NCBI GenBank assembly: GCA_020446425.1
Contig: JAGRES010000029.1
Span: 1-64,000, forward strand
Length of the DNA stretch: 64,000 nucleotides
From: Sphingobium sp.
GTDB taxonomy: Bacteria > Pseudomonadota > Alphaproteobacteria > Sphingomonadales > Sphingomonadaceae
Direction of reading: 5' to 3'
Shown here: positions 12,568 through 20,138 of the stretch, one piece after another
How positions within the stretch are numbered: position 1 is the stretch's first letter
Layout: the number at the start of each line of letters is the position of its first letter
Program-made: the position numbers and the translations under genes
The notes under the pieces: generated by a model
Seen by the model: the letters and a program-made list of their open reading frames with translations, nothing else
What the model was told of the DNA's origin: nothing
The model's database searches: none

Positions 12568-13361
12568 CAGAACACGAATTCCGTAATCAGCGGGGCATGG
12601 TCCGACGGCTTTATCCAGCTGCGGCATGGCTCCGCCACGCGATGCTTGATGGCCTTGCCCGCCAGCTCCGGGCTGACCCACATATGATCGAGACGCCGGC
12701 CCCGGTCCGATGCGGCCCAATCTTTCGCGCGGTAGCTCCACCACGTATAGAGCCGCTCCGGTGCGGGGTAGAATTGGCGCCCGATATCGACCCAGTCATG
12801 CGCCGCCTGCAGCTGTCCCAACAGATCGCATTCGACAGGCGTATGGCTGACGACGTCGATCAGTTGCTTGTGGCTCCATACGTCGCATTCCAGCGGAGCG
12901 ATGTTGAAATCGCCGGTCAATATGGTGGGCTTGTCGAGGGTCCTGGACCAGTCGATCATCCGGCCTAGAAAATCGAGTTTCTGGCCGAATTTGGGGTTTT
13001 GTTCACGGTCGGGAACATCGCCGCCGGCAGGAACATAGACATTTTCCAGCCGTATCCCGTTGTCCAGACTGACGCCGACATGGCGCGCTTCGCCATTCGC
13101 CTGCCAGTCAAGCCGGTCGTCCTCACGGATCGGCACGCGGCTGATGATGGCGACACCGTGATGCATGGGCTGGCCGTGCAGAATCTGGTGATTATATCCC
13201 ATCTGGCGAAACACGCCGCCAGGGAAGATATCGTCGACCACCTTGGTTTCCTGCAGGCAGAGTATATCGGGTGCTTCCTCGGTCAGGAACCGGGTTACGA
13301 TGTCGATACGGGCACGGACGCTGTTGATGTTCCATGATGCAATTTTGAGATTTTGAGGCAT
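12567..13361 (-). CDS. xth: Exodeoxyribonuclease III
   Basis: AP endonuclease and 3'-5' exonuclease of base excision repair, 264 residues. The endonuclease/exonuclease/phosphatase fold shows the expected catalytic points: ASWNINSVRARI at the N-terminus, LCLQETKV with the metal-binding Glu near 38, TGDFNIAP in the middle and SDHAPL at the end. It is followed by ribA with a one-base overlap. Upstream lies a 244-bp gap that holds a candidate small RNA and then lolA. Confidence 0.95.
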   Translation of the reverse strand: MPQNLKIASWNINSVRARIDIVTRFLTEEAPDILCLQETKVVDDIFPGGVFRQMGYNHQILHGQPMHHGVAIISRVPIREDDRLDWQANGEARHVGVSLDNGIRLENVYVPAGGDVPDREQNPKFGQKLDFLGRMIDWSRTLDKPTILTGDFNIAPLECDVWSHKQLIDVVSHTPVECDLLGQLQAAHDWVDIGRQFYPAPERLYTWWSYRAKDWAASDRGRRLDHMWVSPELAGKAIKHRVAEPCRSWIKPSDHAPLITEFVF

Positions 13362-13407
13362 GCCACTCCACTAGGGGGCATAGGCGAACGACGCAAGCCG
13401 GGGGACG

Positions 13408-13524
13408 AAATATAAGACCCTCGCTCTGGGGGCTTAGAGCGAGGGTCTCGATGGGCGCTTTTTGCGCGGTCGCAGAGAGAAGCCTCAGGTAACAGGGGGG
13501 AAGCCCAATGCCTCTCTCTGCGGT
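13408..13524 (-). ncRNA. Candidate small RNA between lolA and xth
   Basis: Read on the minus strand, a 13-bp stem (arms 13510-13522 and 13471-13483, one wobble) carries a 26-nt loop with a run of six C residues. It is followed by an intrinsic terminator: arms of 12 bp at 13436-13447 and 13416-13427, then TTATATTT. TATAAG at 13536-13531 could be the -10 box, which would put the 5' end near 13524; no good -35 is visible. The terminator could also simply end lolA. Not matched to any known RNA family. Confidence 0.5.
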
Positions 13525-13605
13525 TGATTTCTTATACTCTGGTCTGGCTGTCGCCAGGATGAACGAATATGAATTTTGCGATTTTCGTCGCTGATTTGCG
13601 GCAGT

Positions 13606-14277
13606 TCAGCTGTTGGGCCTGCGACTGGTTATACGCGGGTCTTTCCAGCGGAATGTCGAGTCGGCGACGGGGCCATTATACCGGTGCTCCGTCAGGCGGA
13701 CCGCCGTGCGATTGCCCTGTGCGTCGCGCGCCACCCAGCCATATAGCTCCAGCCCCGCGGGCGCCGAGGATTTGCGATTGAACACCAGGGTAATAGTACC
13801 GAATTCGGGCCGTTTGGGGTCGTGTGCCTCTACCGACAAAATGCGCTTGTCCCCGGTCTGTATAACCTTGCTGAATTTGGTGAAATCGCGCTTCGGGTTG
13901 ATTAGCGCGCCGAGAGGTGAATTCTTGATGGGCCAACGCTGTACCTGCCGGACCTCATAGTCGATCAAGGTCAATGCACTGCCGTCGCCCACGATCAGCA
14001 GACCGGCATCCTTCTGATACTGAAAACGGATTTTGCCCGGTTGCTTCAGGGTCAGCTTGCCGGTCAGCGTTTGGCCATTGCGGTCGGTCTGCGCGAAATC
14101 GGCCGTCAGGGTTTTGACCGACTGTATGTAGCGCGCCACCTGGGCCAGATCCTGACTGTCCCGGCTTTGGGCCGCGGTTTGAGCCTGCGCATTCGCAAAC
14201 GGCAATGCCATAGGCGCTGTCGCGGCCATTGCGAGGCCAAGACAGGTAGCGGAAAGAGCCGAACGGCGAAATATCAT
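13606..14277 (-). CDS. lolA: Outer-membrane lipoprotein carrier LolA
   Basis: Periplasmic chaperone that carries lipoproteins from the LolCDE complex to the outer membrane. The protein has 223 residues with a classic signal peptide (MIFRRSALS, hydrophobic core, cleavage around ANAQA near 31). The mature part has the LolA-like pattern: VKTLTADFAQTDRNGQTLTG, the beta strands GKIRFQY and LLIVGDGSALTLID, and late strands ITLVFNRK. It ends 244 bp before xth. The lolA-xth order is typical of sphingomonads. It has no downstream lolB in the window. Confidence 0.9.
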   Translation of the reverse strand: MIFRRSALSATCLGLAMAATAPMALPFANAQAQTAAQSRDSQDLAQVARYIQSVKTLTADFAQTDRNGQTLTGKLTLKQPGKIRFQYQKDAGLLIVGDGSALTLIDYEVRQVQRWPIKNSPLGALINPKRDFTKFSKVIQTGDKRILSVEAHDPKRPEFGTITLVFNRKSSAPAGLELYGWVARDAQGNRTAVRLTEHRYNGPVADSTFRWKDPRITSRRPNS

Positions 14278-14354
14278 GAATCTCTCCTCATCAATTCACG
14301 CCCATCATGCCTTATGCGATTGAACTGCCGCTGAACCTGCCTGAAACCTGCCGT

Positions 14355-15032
14355 TCAACGTGCGTGATAGCGCAGACGGCCGACAAAGCGCGCGAGGCTG
14401 GGTCTGTGTTCCCTGCGTGCGGCAAAACGCGCCTTGCCTCGCTCGAACCGCATGACGTCCTCGATACGCCGTGCAAGAAACGCCCGGGTGTCCGAGTGGT
14501 TTTCGCTCTCGTCATTGATGAACGCCATCAACGTGGCCGAATAGATTCCAGCCAGCAGCATGCGCTTTGTGTAGTGATTATAATCGGTGGCGTCGTCTCC
14601 GGCGGCGCGCCACATGAGGTCGGCAGCGCGCCAGCCCAGCTTTGCCGCAAGCGCTATATTGTGCGGCATCGCCAATATCGGCAGCGCGCGGTGTAATGCT
14701 TCGCTGTCGGCGGCCAGAGCATCGAGTCGCGCTTCCACCAATGCGGCTATTTTTCCCCTGATCTTCAGCTGCGCCAGCTTGTCTGGCGGGCATGCGCTCA
14801 GCATAGCGTCGTCGATATGGGCGAACCAGGCGTCGATCATCGCCATTGCGCCGCCATCGAAAGCGAGTTTCGCTATCTCTGGTGTAACGCCCGCTTGCTG
14901 GGCGGCCATCTCGACGGCAGCTTTGGACCATCCATCAAAGGCCGCATTGCGCGCAACCAGCGGCGCCAGCGCCATACGCACTTCATCCAGAGTGGGATCG
15001 TCGGGCAATTGGGTCTGGGCCATAGCTTCCAT
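14355..15032 (-). CDS. COQ9 family ubiquinone biosynthesis protein
   Basis: A 225-residue helical protein matching the COQ9 family, whose members bind lipids or quinone precursors and assist the COQ7-type hydroxylation step (family knowledge). Support is the C-terminal region with DYNHYTKRMLLAGIYSAT, then FINDESENHSDTRAFLARRI and FERGKARF, a well-conserved COQ9 block. The start could be 15032 or the internal ATG at 15023 (MAQTQ). It follows ribH by 37 bp on the same strand and is probably in that operon. Confidence 0.85.
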   Translation of the reverse strand: MEAMAQTQLPDDPTLDEVRMALAPLVARNAAFDGWSKAAVEMAAQQAGVTPEIAKLAFDGGAMAMIDAWFAHIDDAMLSACPPDKLAQLKIRGKIAALVEARLDALAADSEALHRALPILAMPHNIALAAKLGWRAADLMWRAAGDDATDYNHYTKRMLLAGIYSATLMAFINDESENHSDTRAFLARRIEDVMRFERGKARFAARREHRPSLARFVGRLRYHAR

Positions 15033-15069
15033 TTAAGGCCACTCCGCCCGCTGGCAAGGGATTACGCCC

Positions 15070-15492
15070 TTAAATTGAGAATTTCCCGCTCAACTCCAGC
15101 ATGCGGATCGCGGCTTTGGCGGCTTCACCGCCCTTGTCTTTCTCGGACGGTTTTGCACGGGTAAGCGCCTGCGCTTCGTCTTCCACCGTCAATATCCCAT
15201 TGCCGATCGCTATGCCGTCCAGCGTGAGCGCCATCAGCCCGCGTGCGCTTTCATTGGACACAACCTCGAAATGATAGGTTTCGCCGCGGATCACCACGCC
15301 AATGGCGACGAACCCGTCATATTGGCCGCTTTCCGCCGCCATGGCGACAGCACCGGGAATCTCCAGCGCGCCAGGCACGGTGAGCACGTCATGGCTGTGT
15401 CCAGCAGCTTCCAATGCCGCAGATGCGCCCTCGATCAGCAAATCGTTGAGGTGGTCGTAGAAACGGGCTTCCACGATCAGGAATTTAGCCAT
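15070..15492 (-). CDS. ribH: 6,7-dimethyl-8-ribityllumazine synthase RibH
   Basis: Condenses the RibD product with 3,4-dihydroxy-2-butanone 4-phosphate (from RibB) to lumazine, the last intermediate before riboflavin. It has 140 residues. Family motifs are [24 protein letters not shown] with the catalytic histidine, and [21 protein letters not shown] chose ATG 15492 because AAGGACG precedes it by a normal distance; the longer reading frame runs into the ribB end. It lies 19 bp after ribB and 37 bp before coq9. Confidence 0.95.
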   Translation of the reverse strand: MAKFLIVEARFYDHLNDLLIEGASAALEAAGHSHDVLTVPGALEIPGAVAMAAESGQYDGFVAIGVVIRGETYHFEVVSNESARGLMALTLDGIAIGNGILTVEDEAQALTRAKPSEKDKGGEAAKAAIRMLELSGKFSI

Positions 15493-15511
15493 GCGTGCGT
15501 CCTTATGCGGT

Positions 15512-16792
15512 TCAGGATGTAATGGGCCGGCGGCCGACCACAGAGAGATCATAGCCATCAAGCGCCACGAGGCTGTGATCGGTGTTGGAGAGCAGGATCA
15601 TGTCATGGACACCGAGCTCGGCCAGTATCTGCGCACCCACGCCATAATCACGCAGTTCATCCATATCGCGCGGGCCGGAGTTTTGCTCTTTGCTAAGCAT
15701 GAGCGAGATGTCGTCGGCCCTGCGGCGGTTGATGTTGACGATCAGGCCTGCACCCTCTTCCCCAATGATCTCCATCGAACGGCGTAATATGTTGCTGCGT
15801 TCACCGACCTGGCTGAATATATCAGACAAGGGTGCAAACTGATGCATGCGCACAAGAGTAGGGGCGTCGGGATTTATGTGCCCTTTTTGCAGCACCATCT
15901 GTTCGCTCTGCGTGGCGCGGTTGTAAAATGTTATCGCGTTCCATTCTCCGCCCCATCGGCTTTGAAAGCGTACCTCCACCCGTTTTTCGACAAGATGGTC
16001 ATGGCGGCGGCGATAGGCGATGAGGTCGCGGATCGTGCCGATCTTCATTCGGTGCTTTTGTGCGAACGGAATGAGGTCATCGAGCCGGGCCATGGTGCCG
16101 TCGTCCTTCATGATCTCACAGATTACACCGGACGGGTTGAGCCCGGCGAGCCTGGAGACATCCACGGCAGCTTCGGTATGGCCTGTACGGATCAGCACGC
16201 CGCCGTCTTTCGCCACCAGAGGGAACACATGTCCGGGGGTCACTATGTCCTGCCTGCCTTTCGAGGAGTCGATGGCGACGGCGACGGTGCGCGCCCGGTC
16301 GGCGGCGGAGATGCCCGTGGTGACGCCTTCGCGGGCCTCAATGGATACCGTGAAGGCGGTTTCGTGGCGCGTGCCGTTGGCGCGGCTCATCAGATCGAGG
16401 CCGAGCTGATCCACGCGATCTTTCGTCAGCGCCAGGCAAATAAGGCCCCGCCCATGGGTCGCCATGAAATTGATCGCATCGGGGGTTGCCATTTGGGCGG
16501 GGATGACGAGATCGCCTTCATTTTCCCGGTCTTCATCATCGACAAGGATGAACATACGACCATTGCGGGCCTCATTGATGATCTCTTCCGGGCTGGCCAG
16601 CGCAGTGCCGCCCTCGCGCTTGTGCAGGTAGCTTTCGAGCTTTGCGAGGGTGTCGGCCGTCGGGTTCCAATCCGTATCGCCGAGTTTGCGCAGGCTGTTG
16701 GCGTGCAGTCCGGCGGCGCGGGCAAGCCCGGAGCGCGACATTTCGCCACCGATGACCAGGGACTCGATTGTTTCGATAAGATGCGTAGACAT
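15512..16792 (-). CDS. ribB: HTH-fused 3,4-dihydroxy-2-butanone 4-phosphate synthase RibB
   Basis: Makes the four-carbon unit of riboflavin from ribulose 5-phosphate. It has 426 residues in three parts. Residues 1-56 form a Cro/CI-like helix-turn-helix ([18 protein letters not shown], then [14 protein letters not shown]). Residues ~65-265 are the RibB core with [27 protein letters not shown] and the GHTEAAVD loop. Residues ~270-426 resemble GTP cyclohydrolase II, but the cysteine zinc site reads [18 protein letters not shown] and the RQEGRGIGL loop is gone, so this part is probably not catalytic. The start ATG has no Shine-Dalgarno sequence and overlaps an ATCACAT half-site, with a 20-bp palindrome 11 bp upstream. 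Self-regulation is inferred. Confidence 0.93.
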   Translation of the reverse strand: MSTHLIETIESLVIGGEMSRSGLARAAGLHANSLRKLGDTDWNPTADTLAKLESYLHKREGGTALASPEEIINEARNGRMFILVDDEDRENEGDLVIPAQMATPDAINFMATHGRGLICLALTKDRVDQLGLDLMSRANGTRHETAFTVSIEAREGVTTGISAADRARTVAVAIDSSKGRQDIVTPGHVFPLVAKDGGVLIRTGHTEAAVDVSRLAGLNPSGVICEIMKDDGTMARLDDLIPFAQKHRMKIGTIRDLIAYRRRHDHLVEKRVEVRFQSRWGGEWNAITFYNRATQSEQMVLQKGHINPDAPTLVRMHQFAPLSDIFSQVGERSNILRRSMEIIGEEGAGLIVNINRRRADDISLMLSKEQNSGPRDMDELRDYGVGAQILAELGVHDMILLSNTDHSLVALDGYDLSVVGRRPITS

Positions 16793-16827
16793 GTGATATG
16801 TAGATCACATTTCAATGTGATCGTCAA
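16791..16827 (-). promoter_or_regulatory. Probable ribB promoter with palindromic operator
   Basis: Minus strand. TTGACG (16827-16822) is a good -35 box; a weak -10 (TACATA, 16802-16797) follows 19 bp later. Between them lies the palindrome GATCACATT-GA-AATGTGATC (16822-16803), whose 9-bp arms match perfectly. A further ATCACAT half-site (16797-16791) overlaps the ribB start codon. The 20 bases before ATG lack any GGAG-like sequence, and the predicted transcript start is close to the ATG, so the mRNA may be leaderless. Confidence 0.6.
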
Positions 16828-16841
16828 CTGCGGCATTCACA

Positions 16842-17465
16842 TTATATTACAGTGAATCGCTCCTTGAGCCTGCCCAGATAGCGGGCGAGCACATCAATTT
16901 CGATATTCACCTTCCGGCCCGTCTGCAACTGGCCCAGGGTGGTAACCTGCCATGTGTGAGGAATGAGATTGACCGTGAAATGAGCCTCTGGCCCGTTGTC
17001 GCGGACCTCATTGACGGTCAGGGACACACCGTCGATCGTTACGGAGCCTTTTGGCGCGACAAATGGTGCAAGGTCCGCGTCAACCGTGAAGGCCACCCGG
17101 CGCGAGTCCCCATCATCGGCTATGCCGTTGACCGTGCCGATGCCATCGACATGGCCGGTTACGATATGCCCCCCCAGTTCGTCGCCCAATTTGAGCGCGC
17201 GTTCCAGATTGAGTTGTTTGCCCGTTTCCCACATTCCGGGCGCAGTACGGCTCACGGTCTCACTCGATGCGTCGACCATGAACCAGTTCGTACCGTCTTC
17301 GTCCGTACCTTTGTCCACCACGGTCAGGCACACGCCCGAACATGCTATGGATGCGCCGATCGCAACGCTGTCCATGTCATAGGAACAGGCAATACTGAGA
17401 CGGGTATCGCCTCGTTTTTCGACCGCCTTGATGGTGCCGATGTCGGTGATGATGCCGGTAAACAT
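16842..17465 (-). CDS. ribE: Riboflavin synthase (alpha-subunit type)
   Basis: Dismutates two lumazine molecules to riboflavin plus the RibH substrate. It has 207 residues made of two homologous lumazine-binding halves: MFTGIITDIGTI opens the first, and LGGHIVTGHVDGIGTV opens the second near 97. The conserved CSGVCLTVVD and VTIDGVSLTVNEV are their matching segments. It lies 9 bp after ribD and 49 bp before ribB, the gap that carries the palindrome described for ribB. Confidence 0.96.
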   Translation of the reverse strand: MFTGIITDIGTIKAVEKRGDTRLSIACSYDMDSVAIGASIACSGVCLTVVDKGTDEDGTNWFMVDASSETVSRTAPGMWETGKQLNLERALKLGDELGGHIVTGHVDGIGTVNGIADDGDSRRVAFTVDADLAPFVAPKGSVTIDGVSLTVNEVRDNGPEAHFTVNLIPHTWQVTTLGQLQTGRKVNIEIDVLARYLGRLKERFTVI

Positions 17466-17474
17466 GGTCTCGCT

Positions 17475-18455
17475 CTAGCGGGCTCTCTGCCTCAGGTAAA
17501 CCTCCAGCATGTCACCTCCCAGCCGCCGGGTATCCATCATGCGCCAGAGGCCATGCGCGGCATCGAGAGACGGCAGGCCGATATCGGCAACGGCCTGCCT
17601 GCCGCCACCTATTATGACGGGCGCGCGGTACAGCAGAATCCGGTCTACCATGTCCGCATGCAGGAACGCGGCTGCCGTTTGCGCGCCGCCTTCCACCAAT
17701 ATGCTGGAAACCCCATCCAATTGGACAATCGAGGCCGGGTCGTGGATCAATATCCACCCTTCGGGCGTATCGCCATGGCCCAGCATGAGGCGCTTTGGGC
17801 TGCGCTGCTCCAGTCCCGGAAGGCGCACATCGAGGCGCGGGCTGTCTGCCCACCATGTGCCCCGTCCTACCAATATCGCGTCATGCGAGGCGCGCATCAC
17901 ATGGGCGTGAGCCCTCGCCGCATCGCCGGTAATCCATTGGCTTGTGCCGTCGGCCATCGCGATGCATCCATCGAGCGAAAGGCCGAGCTTGAGAGTAACG
18001 GATGGGCGCCCCGATATCTGGCGCGCGAAGAATCCGGCCATCGCGGTTTCCGCTTCATCAGCCAATATGCCGGTATCGACGCGGATACCCTGATCGCGCA
18101 GCCATGCGGCGCTTTGGCCATTGGTACGCGGGTCCGGGTCGAGCGCGGCGATGACGACGCGGCCTACCCCCGCCTGATGCAATAGCTCAACGCATCGCGG
18201 GCCGCGTGGCGACAGGTGAAAACAGGGCTCCAGCGTCACATAGGCGGTTGCGCCTTGTGTCATACCGGCGGCCTGCGCCAGTGCCTGTGCCTCGGCATGG
18301 GGGCGTCCGCCCGGCTGGGTCCAGCCCCGGCCCAGGATCAGGCCGTTCTTTTCAATGATACAACCGACATTGGGGTTGGGGCTGGTTTGACCCGAACCCC
18401 TCAAAGATAGCGCGATGGCGGCGCGCATGATGCGCGCATCATCTGATGCTGTCAT
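17475..18455 (-). CDS. ribD: Bifunctional deaminase/reductase RibD
   Basis: Carries out riboflavin steps two and three: deamination of the pyrimidine ring, then reduction of the ribosyl side chain with NADPH. The protein has 326 residues. The N-terminal deaminase shows the zinc site HAEAQALAQ and TLEPCFHLSPRGPRC (about residues 52-90). The reductase spans about 150-326 with SVTLKLGLSLDGCIA and ILVEGGAQTAAAF. The start overlaps the stop of the upstream membrane protein by four bases (ATGA). No FMN riboswitch is visible before this gene or its upstream partner. Confidence 0.95.
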   Translation of the reverse strand: MTASDDARIMRAAIALSLRGSGQTSPNPNVGCIIEKNGLILGRGWTQPGGRPHAEAQALAQAAGMTQGATAYVTLEPCFHLSPRGPRCVELLHQAGVGRVVIAALDPDPRTNGQSAAWLRDQGIRVDTGILADEAETAMAGFFARQISGRPSVTLKLGLSLDGCIAMADGTSQWITGDAARAHAHVMRASHDAILVGRGTWWADSPRLDVRLPGLEQRSPKRLMLGHGDTPEGWILIHDPASIVQLDGVSSILVEGGAQTAAAFLHADMVDRILLYRAPVIIGGGRQAVADIGLPSLDAAHGLWRMMDTRRLGGDMLEVYLRQRAR

Positions 18456-18952
18456 TGCGTGGCCGTTGTAGCAGTGGAGCCGGTGGCGACCCTGCTCGCC
18501 GCTTCGATTACCGTTTCGGTTGTCCCTTCCTTCGCGCGCGCCTCGGCGAGGCGCTTTTCCAGCATCGCCCGAATATATTTGAGGGCTTCGGCGCGGCGCG
18601 CGTCGTTACGTTCCGCCTCCTCCCGCCATTCGATGCCGAAGGTGTCAGCCAGTTTCTGCATTTCCTTCTGCTTCTTGCGCAGGGCCTGCTCGCGCCGTTC
18701 CAGATCGTGCATCTGTTCCATTATGATCTCGCTGTCCGGGCGCGGTGTGTTCCAGCTCTCGAAATAGGTGATCTTGTTCTGGCGCGGCATTGTGTTGGTG
18801 TTGGCGTCAACCAGAAATGCCCAGACGATCAGCCATGTCACTGCGACCGATACACCGAGTAGCGGCCATTTGTGGGATCGTTTCTCGGTCAGATAATTCC
18901 ACAGGTCGCCTGCGGCGCTACGTGGCGAAACGGGACGGGGGAATATGGCCAT
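18452..18952 (-). CDS. Single-pass membrane protein with coiled coil, unknown
   Basis: A 166-residue protein of no recognised family. Residues ~29-48 form one membrane helix (WPLLGVSVAVTWLIVWAFLV) after a basic, cytoplasmic-looking lead. The rest, from about 75 to 145, is charged and helix-forming with heptad-like repeats, so a coiled coil facing the periplasm is likely. The C-terminus is Ala/Thr-rich. Translation appears coupled to ribD by an ATGA overlap. A role in flavin synthesis is not evident from the sequence. Confidence 0.75.
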   Translation of the reverse strand: MAIFPRPVSPRSAAGDLWNYLTEKRSHKWPLLGVSVAVTWLIVWAFLVDANTNTMPRQNKITYFESWNTPRPDSEIIMEQMHDLERREQALRKKQKEMQKLADTFGIEWREEAERNDARRAEALKYIRAMLEKRLAEARAKEGTTETVIEAASRVATGSTATTATQ

Positions 18953-19006
18953 CGCGCCTATATAGGCGCTGTTGCGGGGCGATGCAAAAATTTCGATTTT
19001 ATGATC

Positions 19007-19124
19007 CGGGTCACAGAATGTTCATGAAATATCCCTCATATGGAGGGTGCGACCCGATGGGCTGGATGTCTTGGCTCCACCCATCTACTGACCCGGTACC
19101 CCCTGAGGGGTGCCGGGTTTCTTT
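19007..19124 (+). ncRNA. Candidate small RNA with intrinsic terminator
   Basis: A near-ideal plus-strand terminator lies at 19092-19124: 11-bp stem CCCGGTACCCC/GGGGTGCCGGG, CTGA tetraloop, then TTTCTTT. No plus-strand gene ends here: the neighbours, rpoH and the 18952 membrane-protein gene, both run on the minus strand. Two smaller hairpins precede it: CCCTC-ATAT-GGAGGG near 19033 and GATGGG/CCCATC at 19056-19085. The 5' end is uncertain; weak promoter boxes occur near 18972 and 18995. No known RNA family recognised. Confidence 0.55.
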
Positions 19125-19168
19125 ACGGATCAATGGTTTACCCGATATTGTGAATTTATGCGCCGCCC

Positions 19169-20071
19169 TCAGGCAGGCATCAGATGGCGCTCGCCCGCGA
19201 GTCGCATCATCGCTTTTTGCAGCTTTTCAAAGGCGCGAACCTCGATCTGGCGCACGCGTTCGCGGCTGACGCCATAGACCTGGCTCAGTTCTTCCAGGGT
19301 CTTGGGTTCGTCGGCCAGACGGCGCTCAGCGAGGATATGCTTCTCGCGATCGTTGAGGCTGTCCATAGCCTCGACCAGCAGGTCATGACGCAGGCCACGC
19401 TCTTCGGCATCGGCGACGCGCTCGTCCTGCAGCGGGTTTTCGTCCGCCAGCCAATCCTGCCACTGGCCTTCGCCATCCTCGCGCATCGGCACATTGAGCG
19501 ACGTGTCGCCGCCCATCGCCATGCGGCGGTTCATTGATACGACTTCATCTTCCGACACGCCGAGATCAGTGGCGATCTTGGTGACGTCTTCGGGATGCAG
19601 GTCGCCATCCTCGAACGCTTCGATATTGTTCTTCATCCGGCGCAGGTTGAAGAACAGCTTTTTCTGCGCGGCGGTGGTGCCCATTTTGACGAGGCTCCAG
19701 CTACGCAGGATGAATTCCTGAATGGAGGCGCGGATCCACCACATCGCGTAGGTGGCGAGGCGGAAACCGCGATCGGGCTCGAACTTCTTCACGCCCTGCA
19801 TCAGGCCGATATTGCCTTCGGAAATCAGCTCGGAAACCGGCAGGCCATAGCCGCGATAGCCCATCGCGATTTTCGCGACGAGGCGCAGGTGCGACGTGAC
19901 GAGCTGGGCCGCAGCCTCAGTATCGTCATGCTCCTGATAGCGTTTGGCGAGCATATATTCCTGCTCGGCAGAGAGAATCGGGAATTTCCGGATCTCCGCG
20001 AGATATCTGTTAAGGCTTGCGTCGCTCCCCAATGCGGGGACGACCGCCTGTGACGGACTTTTGTTGGCCAT
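19169..20071 (-). CDS. rpoH: Heat-shock sigma factor RpoH (sigma-32)
   Basis: Directs RNA polymerase to heat-shock and envelope-stress promoters. It has 300 residues. Region 2 shows HLRLVAKIAMGYRGYGLPVSELISEGNIGLMQG and RGFRLATYAMWWIRASIQEFILRSWSLVK; the RpoH-typical QDWLADENPLQDERVAD follows, and region 4 ends with VYGVSRERVRQIEVRAFEKL. I chose ATG 20071 (MANKSPS), preceded by AGGA; the longer frame lacks family similarity. Its 3' end is 45 bp from the plus-strand terminator of the candidate RNA. Confidence 0.95.
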   Translation of the reverse strand: MANKSPSQAVVPALGSDASLNRYLAEIRKFPILSAEQEYMLAKRYQEHDDTEAAAQLVTSHLRLVAKIAMGYRGYGLPVSELISEGNIGLMQGVKKFEPDRGFRLATYAMWWIRASIQEFILRSWSLVKMGTTAAQKKLFFNLRRMKNNIEAFEDGDLHPEDVTKIATDLGVSEDEVVSMNRRMAMGGDTSLNVPMREDGEGQWQDWLADENPLQDERVADAEERGLRHDLLVEAMDSLNDREKHILAERRLADEPKTLEELSQVYGVSRERVRQIEVRAFEKLQKAMMRLAGERHLMPA

Positions 20072-20138
20072 GTATCCTACCCTGGTCCTTTCTCGCCGTC
20101 CCCTGCTGGGCAACGGCACTTCAACATCACCAGCAACC

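Noticed and set aside
15512..15990. RibB as a bifunctional DHBP synthase/GTP cyclohydrolase II
   Set aside because: The GCHII zinc cysteines and the RQEGRGIGL loop are missing, so I did not assign that activity.
18953..19168. FMN riboswitch upstream of the ribD operon
   Set aside because: None of the conserved FMN aptamer blocks is present; the gap instead holds a plus-strand terminator.
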